The notes under the pieces are model-generated. The model had not been told where the DNA came from. It saw only the letters and a program-made list of their open reading frames with translations, and ran no database searches. The position numbers and the translations under genes were made by a program. From the NCBI RefSeq assembly GCF_029227915.1, contig NC_079885.1, positions 29,081,001 to 29,145,000 on the forward strand: a DNA stretch of 64,000 bases, in the 5' to 3' direction. Source of the stretch: Hydractinia symbiolongicarpus (Eukaryota > Cnidaria > Hydrozoa > Anthoathecata > Hydractiniidae). Positions 26,793 to 39,475 of the stretch are shown in pieces; the stretch's first letter is position 1, and each line of letters starts with the position of its first letter.

Positions 26793-28699
26793 TGGTAGCG
26801 CTTCACTTAAAAATTTAGATAAAATAAGTCATTTTTTACTGTGGGACCAATCCTGGTCGTTAGCACGCGCTGAATAAATAAGAACAGTTTCAAAGACCAC
26901 ATTTCATTGACCTTCTGGCGGTATAAATCTGTTTGAGTTACAACGGTTGCGTCACATATTCGTACCAACATGTATTTAGCGATAGTATTCGGATATTACT
27001 AGGTTGCATCGCTTTTAACAGTGAAACGATTGACTGTGGGACTTAATTGAACTTATTTTGGACTGTGATCTTATAAATGTGATAAGTGAGACAATTGGAC
27101 CCAAAAAATAACATTCTTCTTACCTTGACATGATTGCTGGTATTTACCGATTTCACTGGGCGCTGTGGTAGCGCTTCATTTAAAAATTTAGATAAATAAG
27201 TCATTTTTTACGGTTGGATCAATCCTAGCCGTTAGCGCGCGCTGAAGAAAGAGAGACAGTTTTAAAAACTACATTTCATTGACTTTCTAACGATATCAGT
27301 CCGTTTCAATTACAACGGTTGCATCACATAATCGTACCAACATGCATTTAGCGATATTTTTCTGATTTTACTAGGTTGCATCGCTTTTAACAGTGAAAGG
27401 AATGACTGTGGGACTTAATTGAACAGATTTTGGACTTTGACCTCATAAATGTGATGAATGAGACAATTGGACCAAAGGAATAACAATGTTCTTAATTTGA
27501 CATGATTGCTGGAATTTACCGATTTCGCTGGGCGCTGTGGTAGCGTTTTATAAAAAAGTTTAGATAAGTAAGTCATTTTGTACTGTGGGACCAATCTTAG
27601 CCGTTAGCGCGCGTTGAAGAAATAGAGACAGTTTTAAATACTACATTTCATTGACTTTCTAACGGTATCAATCCGTTTCAACTACAACGGTTGCGTCACA
27701 TATTCGTACCAACATGTACTTAATGATTTTTTCCCGATATTACTAAGTTGTATCGCTTTTAACAGTGAAACTATTGACTGTGGGACTTAATTGAACTGAT
27801 CTTAAACTGTGACCTTATAAATTTGATAAGTGAGACAATTGGATTCCAACGAATAACATTCTTCTTAATTTGACATGATTGCTGCAATTCAGCGATTACA
27901 CTCGGCCCAATGGTAGCGCTTCACTTAAAAATTTAGATAAAATAAGTCATTTTTTACTGTGGGACCAATCCTAGCCGTTAGCACGGGCGGAAGAAATAGA
28001 AAAAGTTTCAAAAACTACATTTCATTGACTTTCTAACGGTGTCAATCCGCTTAAATTACAACGGTTGCGTCACGTATTCGTACCAACATGTATTTAGTGA
28101 TTATTTTCCGATAATACTAAGTTGTATTGCTTTTGACAGTGAAAGGATTGACTGTGGGTCTTAATTGAAGTGATTCTCTACTGTGACCTTATAAATGTAA
28201 TAAATGAGCCAATTGGACTCCAAGGAATAACATTCTTCTTAATTTGACATGATTGCTGGAATTCAGCGATTACACTCGACCCTATGGTAGCGCTTCACTT
28301 AAAAATTTAGATAAAATAAGTCATTTTTTACTGTGGGACCAATCCTGGCCGTTAGCACGCGCTGAATAAATAGGAACAGTTTTTAAGACTACATTTCATT
28401 GACCTTCTGGCGGTATAAATCCGTTTGAGTTACAACGGTTGCGTCACATATTCGTACCAACATGTATTTAGCGATAGTATTCGGATATTACTATGTTGCA
28501 TCGCTTTTAACAGTGAAACGATTGACTGTGGGACTTAATTGAACTTATTTTGGACTGTGATCTTATAAATGTGATAAGTGAGACAATTGGATCCAAGAAA
28601 TAACATTCTTCTTACCTTGACATGATTGCTGGTATTTACCGATTTCACTGGGCGCTGTGGTAGCGCTTCATTTAAAAATTTAGATAAATAAGTCATTTT
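26793..28699. repeat. Block duplicated from about 20.8-22.7 kb (copy 2, abutting the array junction)
   Basis: The second copy of the 16-unit-offset duplication. It stops at 28699, within a unit, immediately before array B. At the matching place copy 1 continues as ordinary family A, so copy 1 shows what lay beyond the breakpoint. Confidence 0.75.
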
Positions 28700-28712
28700 C
28701 CGTAAATCTCGC
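28695..28712. other. Direct junction between satellite families A and B
   Basis: Family A runs in normal order to ...AAGTCATTTT at 28699, and family B begins at 28700 with CCGTAAATC, in the middle of its unit. There is no spacer, mobile element or target duplication. The two units share only a short ATTT near this place, so homology at the joint is minimal. Both families are cut within a unit. Confidence 0.93.
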
Positions 28713-28971
28713 ACTCGGCCCGTATAGTCAAAAGTATACAAAGAAAGTACCCAGGGAGTAAACTCATTTCCCGAACGATTTTTTAATTATTATTTCACCA
28801 CTAAAGCCCATGAGACTTGCAGTTTTTAAAAATGTTTTCATTTTTGATGAGACGCTGAATAAAAGAAGTTTAATCGCCGGCAAACGAAAACCCGCGATTT
28901 CCCGTAAATCCCGGGCTCGGCCCGTATAGTCAAAAGTATACAAAGAAAGTACCCAGGGAGTAAACTCACAT

Positions 28972-29173
28972 CCCGAACGATTTTTTAATTATTATTTCAC
29001 CACTAAAGCCCATGAGACTTGCAGTTTTTAAAAATGTTTTCATTTTTGATGAGACGCTGAATAAAAGAAGTTTAATCGCCGGCAAACGAAAACCCGCGAT
29101 TTCCCGTAAATCCCGGGCTCGGCCCGTATAGTCAAAAGTGTAGAAAGAAAGTACCCAGGGAGTAAACTCATTT
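28972..29173. repeat. Representative family-B monomer (202 bp)
   Basis: One unit from CCCGAACG to the base before the next CCCGAACG. In order: T/A-rich segment, CACCACTAAAG, GAGACTTGCAG, the first dyad region (here TTAAAAATG, so one outer pair is lost), GACGCTGAATAAAAG, GCCGGC, the second dyad (CCCGCGATTT and AAATCCCGGG), GGCCCGTATAGTC, and GGGAGTAAACTC. The unit immediately before it is almost identical. Confidence 0.9.
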
Positions 29174-29293
29174 CCCGAACGATTTTTCAAATTTTTTTTT
29201 CACCACTAAAACGCATGAGACTTGTAGGTTTAAAAAATGTTTTCATTTTTGATGAGACGCTTAATGAAAGAGGTTTAATCGCCGGCAAACGAA

Positions 29294-29324
29294 AAACCCG
29301 CGATTTCCCGTAAATCGCGGGTTT
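29294..29324. other. Dyad 2 of the family-B unit, perfect 13 bp-arm version
   Basis: AAACCCGCGATTT (29294-29306), a CCCGT loop, then AAATCGCGGGTTT (29312-29324) is a perfect inverted repeat. It recurs at 30509-30539 and in the duplicate copies 2029 bp downstream. Most units carry CCCGCGATTT with AAATCCCGGG, which leaves one mismatch in ten. Confidence 0.9.
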
Positions 29325-30138
29325 GGCCCGTATAGTCAAAAGTATACAAAGAAAGTACCGAGGGAGTAAACACATTTCCCGAACGATTTTTTAAATTATT
29401 TTTTCACCACTAAAACGCATGAGACTTGTAGGTTTTAAAAATGTTTTTATTTTTGATGAGACGCTTAATGATAGAGGTTCAATCGCCGGCAAACGAAAAC
29501 TGGCGATTTCCCGTAAATCGCGGGCTTGGCCCGTATAGTCAAAAGTATACAAAGAAAGTACCCAGGGAGTAAACACATATCCCGAACGATTTTTTAAATT
29601 ATTTTTTCACCACTAAAACGCATGAGACTTGTAGTTTTCAAAAGTGTTTTTTATTTTTGATGAGACGCTGAATAAAAGAAGTTTAATCGCCGGAAAACGA
29701 AAACCCGCGATTTCCCTTAAATCCTGGGCTTGGCCCGTATAGTTGAATGTATCTAAAGAAAGTACCCAGGGAGTAAACTGATTTCCCGAACGATTTTTCA
29801 AATTATTTCTGCACCACTAGAACGAATGAGACTTGTAGTTTTCGAAAATGTTTTCATTTTTAATGAGACGCTTAATGAAAGAGGTTTAATCGCCGGAAAA
29901 CGAAAACCCGCTGTTTCCCGTAAATCCCGGGCTTGTCCCGTATAGTCGAATGTATACAAAGAAAGTACCCTGTGAGTAAACTCATTTCCAAAACGATTTT
30001 TAAATTATTTTTTCACCACTAAAACGCATGAGATTTGTAGTTTTCAAAAGTGTTTTCATTTTTGATGAGACGCCTAATGAAAGAGGTTTAATCGCCGGCA
30101 AACGAAAACCCGCAATTTCCCGTAAATCCCGGGCTTGG

Positions 30139-30152
30139 CCCGTATAGTCGAA
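30139..30152 (-). other. CENP-B-box-like sequence, one base short (example)
   Basis: On the minus strand this reads TTCGACTATACGGG. The mammalian CENP-B box core is TTCGNNNNANNCGGG; this sequence has both outer blocks and the central A but only three bases where four are expected. It recurs in every unit of the GTCGAATG subtype. Units of the GTCAAAAG subtype lose the TTCG block. The resemblance may be chance. Confidence 0.4.
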
Positions 30153-33100
30153 TGTATACAAAGAAAGTACCCTGTGAGTAAACTCATTTCCAGAACGATT
30201 TTTAAATTTTTTTCACCACTAAAACGCATGAGACTTGTAGTTTTTAAAAATGTTTTCATTTTTGATGAGACGCTGAATAAAAGATTTTTAATCGCCGGCA
30301 AACGAAAACCCGCGATTTCCCGTAAATCCCGGGCTTGGCCCGTATAGTCAAAAGTATACAAAGAAAGTACCCAGGGAGTAAACTCATTTCCAGAACGATT
30401 TTTTAAATTATTTTTTCACCACTAAAACGCATAAGACTTGTAGGTTTCAAAAATGTTTTCATTTTTGATGAGACGCTTAATGAAACAGGTTTAATCGCCG
30501 GCAAACGAAAACCCGCGATTTCCCGTAAATCGCGGGTTTGGCCCGTATAGTCAAAAGTATACAAAGAAAGTACCGAGGGAGTAAACACATTTCCCGAACG
30601 ATTTTTTAAATTATTTTTTCACTACTAAAACGTATGAGACTTGTAGGTTTCAAAAATGTTTTCATTTTTGATGAGACGCTTAATGAAAGAGGTTTAATCG
30701 CCGGCAAACGAAAACCCGCGATTTCCCGTAAATCGCGGGCTTAGCCCGTATAGTCAAAAGTATACGAAGAAAGTACCCAGGGAGTAAACACATTTCCCGA
30801 ACGATTTTTTAAATTATTTTTTCACCACTAAAACGCATGAGACTTGTAGTTTTCAAAAGTGTTTTTTATTTTTGATGAGACGCTGAATAAAAGAAGTTTA
30901 ATCGCCGGAAAACGAAAACCCGCGATTTCCCGTAAATCCTGGGCTTGGCCCGTATAGTTGAATGTATCTAAAGAGAGTACCCAGGGAGTAAACTGATTTC
31001 CCGAACGATTTTTCAAATTATTTCTGCACCACTAGAACGAATGAGACTTGTAGTTTTCGAAAATGTTTTCATTTTTAATGAGACGCTTAATGAAAGAGGT
31101 TTAATCGCCGGCAAACGAAAACCCGCTGTTTCCCGTAAATCCCGGGCTCGGCCCGTATAGTCAAAAGTGTAGAAAGAAAGTACCCAGGGAGTAAACTCAT
31201 TTCCCGAACGATTTTTCAAATTTTTTTTTCACCACTAAAACGCATGAGACTTGTAGGTTTAAAAAATGTTTTCATTTTTGATGAGACGCTTAATGAAAGA
31301 GGTTTAATCGCCGGCAAACGAAAAACCCGCGATTTCCCGTAAATCGCGGGTTTGGCCCGTATAGTCAAAAGTATACAAAGAAAGTACCGAGGGAGTAAAC
31401 ACATTTCCCGAACGATTTTTTAAATTATTTTTTCACCACTAAAACGCATGAGACTTGTAGGTTTTAAAAATGTTTTTATTTTTGATGAGACGCTTAATGA
31501 TAGAGGTTCAATCGCCGGCAAACGAAAACTGGCGATTTCCCGTAAATCGCGGGCTTGGCCCGTATAGTCAAAAGTATACAAAGAAAGTACCCAGGGAGTA
31601 AACACATATCCCGAACGATTTTTTAAATTATCTTTTCACCACTAAAACGCATGAGACTTGTAGTTTTCAAAAGTGTTTTTTATTTTTGATGAGACGCTGA
31701 ATAAAAGAAGTTTAATCGCCGGAAAACGAAAACCCGCCATTTCCCTTAAATCCTGGGCTTGGCCCGTATAGTTGAATGTATCTAAAGAAAGTACCCAGGG
31801 AGTAAACTGATTTCCCGAACGATTTTTCAAATTATTTCTGCACCACTAGAACGAATGAGACTTGTAGTTTTCGAAAATGTTTTCATTTTTAATGAGACGC
31901 TTAATGAAAGAGGTTTAATCGCCGGAAAACGAAAACCCGCTGTTTCCCGTAAATCCCGGGCTTGTCCCGTATAGTCGAATGTATACAAAGAAAGTACCCT
32001 GTGAGTAAACTCATTTCCAAAACGATTTTTAAATTATTTTTTCACCACTAAAACGCATGAGATTTGTAGTTTTCAAAAGTGTTTTCATTTTTGATGAGAC
32101 GCCTAATGAAAGAGGTTTAATCGCCGGCAAACGAAAACCCGCAATTTCCCGTAAATCCCGGGCTTGGCCCGTATAGTCGAATGTATACAAAGAAAGTACC
32201 CTGTGAGTAAACTCATTTCCAGAACGATTTTTAAATTTTTTTCACCACTAAAACGCATGAGACTTGTAGTTTTTAAAAATGTTTTCATTTTTGATGAGAC
32301 GCTGAATAAAAGATTTTTAATCGCCGGCAAACGAAAACCCGCGATTTCCCGTAAATCCCGGGCTTGGCCCGTATAGTCAAAAGTATACAAAGAAAGTACC
32401 CAGGGAGTAAACTCATTTCCAGAACGATTTTTTAAATTATTTTTTCACCACTAAAACGCATAAGACTTGTAGGTTTCAAAAATGTTTTCATTTTTGATGA
32501 GACGCTTAATGAAACAGGTTTAATCGCCGGCAAACGAAAACCCGCGATTTCCCGTAAATCGCGGGTTTGGCCCGTATAGTCAAAAGTATACAAAGAAAGT
32601 ACCGAGGGAGTAAACACATTTCCCGAACGATTTTTTAAATTATTTTTTCACTACTAAAACGTATGAGACTTGTAGGTTTCAAAAATGTTTTCATTTTTGA
32701 TGAGACGCTTAATGAAAGAGGTTTAATCGCCGGCAAACGAAAACCCGCGATTTCCCGTAAATCGCGGGCTTAGCCCGTATAGTCAAAAGTATACGAAGAA
32801 AGTACCCAGGGAGTAAACACATTTCCCGAACGATTTTTTAAATTATTTTTTCACCACTAAAACGCATGAGACTTGTAGTTTTCAAAAGTGTTTTTTATTT
32901 TTGATGAGACGCTGAATAAAAGAAGTTTAATCGCCGGAAAACGAAAACCCGCGATTTCCCGTAAATCCTGGGCTTGGCCCGTATAGTTGAATGTATCTAA
33001 AGAGAGTACCCAGGGAGTAAACTGATTTCCCGAACGATTTTTCAAATTATTTCTGCACCACTAGAACGAATGAGACTTGTAGTTTTCGAAAATGTTTTCA

Positions 33101-36100
33101 TTTTTAATGAGACGCTTAATGAAAGAGGTTTAATCGCCGGCAAACGAAAACCCGCTGTTTCCCGTAAATCCCGGGCTTGGCCCGTATAGTTGAATGTATC
33201 TAAAGAGAGTACCCAGGGAGTAAACTGATTTCCCGAACGATTTTTCAAATTATTTCTGCACCACTAGAACGAATGAGACTTGTAGTTTTCGAAAATGTTT
33301 TCATTTTTAATGAGACGCTTAATGAAAGAGGTTTAATCGCCGGCAAACGAAAACCCGCTGTTTCCCGTAAATCCCGGGCTTGTCCCGTATAGTCGAATGT
33401 ATACAAAGAAAGTACCCAGGGAGTAAACTCATTTCCAGAACGATTTTTTAAATTATTTTTTCACCACTAAAACGCATAAGTTTTGTAGTTTTCAAAAATG
33501 TTTTCACTTTTGATGGGACGCTGAATAAAAGAATTTTAATCGCCGGCAAACGAAAAACCGCGATTTCCCATAAATCCCGGGCTTGGCCCGTATAGTCGAA
33601 TGTATACAAAGAAAGTACCTAGGAAGTAAACTCATTTCCCGAACGATTTTTTAAATTATTTTTTCACTACTAAAACGTATGAGACTTGTAGGTTTCAAAA
33701 ATGTTTTCATTTTTGATGAGACGCTTAATGAAAGAGGTTTAATCGCCGGCAAACGAAAACCCGCGATTTCCCGTAAATCGCGGGCTTAGCCCGTATAGTC
33801 AAAAGTATACAAAGAAAGTACCCAGGGAGTAAACACATTTCCCGAACGATTTTTTAAATTATTTTTTCACCACTAAAACGCATGAGACTTGTAGTTTTCA
33901 AAAGTGTTTTTTATTTTTGATGAGACGCTGAATAAAAGAAGTTTAATCGCCGGAAAACGAAAACCCGCGATTTCCCGTAAATCCTGGGCTTGGCCCGTAT
34001 AGTTGAATGTATCTAAAGAGAGTACCCAGGGAGTAAACTGATTTCCCGAACGATTTTTCAAATTATTTCTGCACCACTAGAACGAATGAGACTTGTAGTT
34101 TTCGAAAATGTTTTCATTTTTAATGAGACGCTTAATGAAAGAGGTTTAATCGCCGGCAAACGAAAACCCGCTGTTTCCCGTAAATCCCGGGCTTGTCCCG
34201 TATAGTCGAATGTATACAAAGAAATGACCCTGTGAGTAAACTCATTTCCAGAACGATTTTTAAATTATCTTTTCACCACTAAAACGCATGAGACTTGTAG
34301 TTTTCAAAAATGTTTTCACTTTTAATGGGACGCTGAATAAAAGAATTTTAATCGCCGGCAAACGAAAACCCGCGATTTCCCGTAAATCCCGGGCTTGGCC
34401 CGTATAGTCGAATGTATACAAAGAAAGTACCCTGTGAGTAAACTCATTTCCAGAACGATTTTTAAATTATCTTTTCACCACTAAAACGCATGAGACTTGT
34501 AGTTTTCAAAAATGTTTTCACTTTTAATGGGACGCTGGATAAAAGAATTTTAATCGCCGGCAAACGAAAACCCGCGATTTCCCGTAAATCCCGGGCTTGG
34601 CCCGTATAGTCGAATGTATACAAAGAAAGTACAAAGGGAGTAAACTCATTTCCAGAACGATTTTTTAAATTATTTTTTCACCACTAAAACGCATAAGACT
34701 TGTAGTTTTCAAAAATGTTTTCACTTTTGATGGGACGCTGAATAAAAGAATTTTAATCGCCGGCAAACGAAAAACCGCGATTTCCCATAAATCCCGGGCT
34801 TGGCCCGTATAGTCGAATGTATACAAAGAAAGTACCTAGGAAGTAAACTCATTTACCGAACGATTTTTTAAATTATTTTTTCACCACTAAAACGCATGAG
34901 AGTTGTAGTTTTTAAAAATGTTTTCATTTTTGATGAGACGCCTAATTAAAGAGGTTTAATCGCCGGCAAACGAAAACCCGCGATTTCCCGTAAATCCCGG
35001 GCTTGGCCCGTATAGTCAAAAGTATACAAAAAAAGTACCCAGGGAGTAAACTCATTTCCTGAACGACTTTTTAAATTATTTTTTCACCACTAAAACGCAT
35101 GAGGTTTGTAGTTTTGAAAAATGTTTTTATTTTTGAGGGGACGCTGAATAAAAGAATTTTAATCGCTGGCAAACGAAAAACCGCGATTTCCCGTAAATCC
35201 CGGGCTTGGCCCGTATAGTCGAATGTATACAAAGAAAGTACCTAGGAAGTAAACTCATTTACCGAACGATTTTTTAAATTATTTTTTCACCACTAAAACG
35301 CATGAGATTTGTAGTTTTCAAAAATGTTATCATTTTTGATGAGACGCTGAATAAAAGAATTTTAATCGCCGGCAAACGAAAACCGCGATTTCCCGTAAAT
35401 CCCGGGCTTGGCCCGTATAGTCAAAAGTATACAAAGAAAGTACCCAGGGAGTAAACTCGTTTCCAGAACGATTTTTTAAATTATTTTTTCACCACTAAAA
35501 CGCATAAGACTTGTAGTTTTCGAAAATGTTTTCACTTTTAATGGGACGCTGAATAAAAGAATTTTAATCGCCGGAAAACGAAAACCCGCGATTTCCCGTA
35601 AATCCCGGGCTTGGCCCGTATAGTCGAATGTATACAAAGAAAGTACCCAGGGAGTAAACTCATTTCCAGAACGATTTTTTAAATTATTTTTTCACCACTA
35701 AAACGCATAAGACTTGTAGTTTTCAAAAATGTTTTCACTTTTGATAGGACGCTGAATAAAAGAATTTTAATCGCCGGCAAACGAAAAACCGCGATTTCCC
35801 ATAAATCCCGGGGTTGGCCCGTATAGTCGAATGTATACAAAGAAAGTACCTAGGAAGTAAACTCATTTACCGAACGATTTTTTAAATTATTTTTTCACCA
35901 CTAAAACGCATGAGATTTGTAGTTTTCAAAAATGTTTTCATTTTTGATGAGACGCCTAATTAAAGAGGTTTAATCGCCGGCAAACGAAATCCCGCGATTT
36001 CCCGTAAATCCCGGGCTTGGCCCGTATAGTCAAAAGTATACAAAAAAAGTACCCAGTGAGTAAACTCATTTCCCGAACGATTTTTTAAATTATTTTTTCA

Positions 36101-37825
36101 ACACTAAAACGCATGAGGTTTGTAGTTTTGAAAAATGTTTTCATTTTTGAGGGGACGCTGAATAAAAGAATTTTAATCGCTGGCAAACGAAAAACCGCGA
36201 TTTCCCGTAAATCCCGGGCTTGGCCCGTATAGTCGAATGTATACAAAGAAAGTACCTAGGAAGTAAACTCATTTACCGAACGATTTTTTAAATTATTTTT
36301 TCACCACTAAAACGCATGAGATTTGTAGTTTTCAAAAATGTTTTCATTTTTGATGAGACGCCTAATTAAAGAGGTTTAACCGCCGGCAAACGAAAACCCG
36401 CGATTTCCCGTATATCCCGGGCTTGGCCCGTATAGTCAAAAGTATACAAAAAAAGTACCCAGGGAGTAAACTCATTTCCCGAACGATTTTTTAATTATTT
36501 TTTCACCACTAAAACGCATGAGGTTTGTATTTTTGTAAAATTTTTTCATTTTTGAGGGGACGCTGTATAAAAGAAGTTTAATCGCTGGCAAACGAAAACC
36601 CGCGATTTCCCTTAAATCCCGGACTCGGCCCGTATAGTCAAAAGTATACAAAAAAGTACCCAGGGAGTAAACTCATTTCCCGAACAATTTTTTAAATTAT
36701 TTTTTCACCACTAAAACGCATGAGATTTGTAGTTTTCAAAAATGTTTTCATTTTTGATGAGACGCCTAATTAAAGAGGTTTAACCGCCGGCAAACGAAAA
36801 CCCGCGATTTCCCGTATATCCCGGGCTTGGCCCGTATAGTCAAAAGTATACAAAAAAAGTACCAAGGGAGTAAACTCATTTCCCGAACGATTTTTTAATT
36901 ATTTTTTCACCACTAAAACGCATGAGGTTTGTACTTTTGTAAAATTTTTTCATTTTTGAGGGGACGCTGTATAAAAGAAGTTTAATCGCTGGCAAACGAA
37001 AACCCGCGATTTCCCTTAAATCCCGGACTCGGCCCGTATAGTCAAAAGTATACAAAAAAGTACCCAGGGAGTAAACTCATTTCCCGAACAATTTTTTAAA
37101 TTATTTTTTCACCACTAAAACGCATGAGACTTGTAGTTTTCAAAAATGTTTTCATTTTTGATGAGACGCTTAATGAAAGAGGTTTAATCGCCGGCAAACG
37201 AAAACCCGCGATTTCCTGTAAATCCCGGGCTTGGCCCGTATAGTCCCACGTATACAGAGAAAGTACCCTGTGAGTAAACTCATTTCCAGAACGATTTTTT
37301 AAATTATTTTTTCACCACTAAAACGCATGAGACTTGCAGTTTAAAAAAATGTTTTCATTTTTGATGAGACGCTGAATAAAAGAATTTTAATCGCCGGCAA
37401 ACGAAAACCCGCCATTTCCCGTAAATCCCGGACTCGGCCCGTATAGTCAAAAGTATACAAAGAAAGTACCCAGGGAGTAGACTCATTTCCCGAACGATTT
37501 TTTAAATTATTTTTTCACCACTAAAACGCATGAGACTTGTAGTTTTTAAAAATGTTTTCATTTTTGATGAGACGCTTAATGAAAGAGGTTTAATCGCCAG
37601 CAAACGAAAACCCGCGATTTCCCGTAAATCCCGGGCTTGGCCCGTGTAGTCGAATGTATACAAAGAAAGTACCCAGGGAGTAACTCATTTCCCGAACGAT
37701 TTTTTAAATTATTTTTTCACCACTAAAACGCATGAGACTTGTAGGTTTCAAAAATGTTTTCATTTTTGATGAGGCGCTTAATGAAAGAGGTTTAATCGCC
37801 GGCAAACGAAAACCCGCGATTTCCC

Positions 37826-39475
37826 GTGAATCCCGGGCCTGGCCCGTATAGTCGAATGTATACAAAGAAAGTACCCTGTGAGTAAACTCATTTCCAGAAC
37901 GATTTTTTAAATTATTTTTTACCACTAAAACGCATCAGACTTGTAGTTTTCAAAAATGTTTTCATTTTTGATGGGACGCTGAATAAAAGAATTTTAATCG
38001 CCGGCAAACGAAAACCCGCGATTTCCCGTAAATCCCGGCTTGGCCCGTATAGTCAAAAGTATACAAAGAAAGTACCCAGGGAGTAAACACATTTCCCGAA
38101 CGATTTTTTAAATTTTTTTTCACCACTAAAACGCATGAGACTTGTAGTTTTCAAAATTGTTTTCATTTTTGATGAGACGCTGAATAAAAGAAGTTTAATC
38201 GCCGGCAAACGAAAACCCGCGATTTCCCGTAAATCCCGGGCTTGGCCCGTATAGTTGAATGTATCTAAAGAAAGTACCCAGGGAGTAAACTGATTTCCCG
38301 AACGATTTTTCAAATTATTTATGCATCACTAGAACGAATGGGACTTATAGTTTTCAAAAATGTTTTCATTTTTGATGAGACGCTGAATAAAAGAAGTTTA
38401 ATCGCCGGCAAACGAAAACCCGCGATTTCCCGTAAATTCCGGACTCGGCCCGTATAGTCAAAAGTATACAAAGAAAGTACCCAGGGAGTAAACTCAATTC
38501 CCGAACGATTTTTTAAAATTATTTTTTCACCACTAAAACGTATGAGACTTGTAGTTTTCAGAAATGTTTTCATTTTTGATGAGACGCTTAATGAATGTGG
38601 TTTAATCGCCGGCAAGCGAAAACCCGCGATTTCTCGTAAATCCCGGACTCGGCCCGCATAGTCGAATGTATACAAAGAAAGTACCCTGTGAGTAAACTCA
38701 TTTCCAAAACGATTTTTTAAATTATCTTTTCACCTCTAAAACGCATGAGACTTGTAGTTTTCCAAAATGTTTTCATTTTTGATGAAACGCTGAATAAAAG
38801 AAGTTTAATCGCCGGCAAACGAAATCCCGCCATTTCCCGTAAACCCCGGACTCGGCCCGTATAGTCAAAAATATACAAAGACAGTACCCAGGGAGTAAAC
38901 TTATTTCCCGAACAATTTTTTAAATTATTATTTCACCACTAAAGCCCATGAGACTTGTAGTTTTTAAAAATGTTTTCATTATTGATGAGACGGTGAATAA
39001 AAGAAGTTTAATCGCCGGCAAACAAAAACCCGCGATTTCCCGTAAATCCCGGACTCGGCCTGTATAGTTAAAAGTATACAAAGAAGGTACCCAGGGAGTA
39101 AACTCATTTCCCGAACGATTTTTTAAATTATTTTTTCACCACTAAAACGCATGAGATTTGTAGTTTTCAGAAATGTTTTCATTTTTGATGAGACGCTTGA
39201 TGAAAGTGGTTTAATCGCCGGCAAACGAAAAACCGCGATTTCCCGCAAATCCCGGGCTTGGCCCGTATAGTCAAAAGTATACAAAGAAAGTACCCAGGGA
39301 GTAAACTCATTTCCCAAATGATTTTTTGAAATTATTTTGTCACCACTAAAACGCATGAGACTTGTAGTTTTCAAAAATGTTTTCATTTTTAATGAGACGC
39401 TTAATGAAAGAGTTTTAATCGCCGGCAAACGTAAACCCGCGATTTCCCGTAAATCCCGGACTCGGCCCGTATAGT
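37826..39475. repeat. Third copy of the block seen at 44.3-48.0 kb
   Basis: This stretch matches 46241-47890 at an offset of 8415-8416 bp and 44311-46065 apart from the 224 bp replacement there. It lacks that foreign sequence, so the uninterrupted state is the common one. Confidence 0.82.
38354..38375. other. Dyad 1 of the family-B unit (example): 9 bp arms, TTTT loop
   Basis: TCAAAAATG (38354-38362), TTTT, then CATTTTTGA (38367-38375) form a perfect inverted repeat. The same dyad, or a variant missing the outer pair or two, occurs in most of the ~173 units. It could fold as a hairpin or cruciform or be a symmetric protein-binding site; neither is shown here. Confidence 0.85.

Larger units (their letters stand above)
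2058..28699. repeat. Satellite array A, ~372 bp unit, about 71 head-to-tail copies
   Basis: The landmark CCAATCCTAGCCGTTA recurs at 2112, 2636, 3008, 3381, 3752, then near 4123, 4496, 4865, 5237, 5610, 5986, 6358 and on to 28.6 kb, giving steps of 369-376 bp apart from one rearranged first unit of 524 bp. All copies run the same way; no inverted unit was seen. Other constant segments are GTTGCGTCACATATTCGTACC, GATATTACTA and TTTAGATAAATAAGTC. No unit has a conserved open frame. Subfamilies mix along the array, and multi-unit near-identical blocks are listed separately. Nothing but satellite was seen between the two ends. The family is not one I recognise by name. Confidence 0.97.
29101..33177. 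repeat. Ten-unit higher-order repeat, 2029 bp step, two tandem copies
   Basis: 29101-31129 is followed directly by a second copy from 31130, with identity running on to about 33177. 2029 bp is ten units. I found only two base differences when comparing landmarks (29603/31632 and 29709/31738), so this is among the youngest events in the window. The copies end where 31149 (C) and 33178 (T) differ. Confidence 0.93.

Noticed and set aside
2058-28699. Ribosomal intergenic spacer or 5S gene cluster
   Set aside because: I saw no rRNA-like conserved segment and no consistent pol III box A/box B pair in the unit.
30135-32376. Two identical plus-strand 70-codon open frames (30135-30347 and 32164-32376)
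   Set aside because: Both lie wholly in family-B satellite and are identical because of the 2029 bp duplication; other units do not keep the frame.
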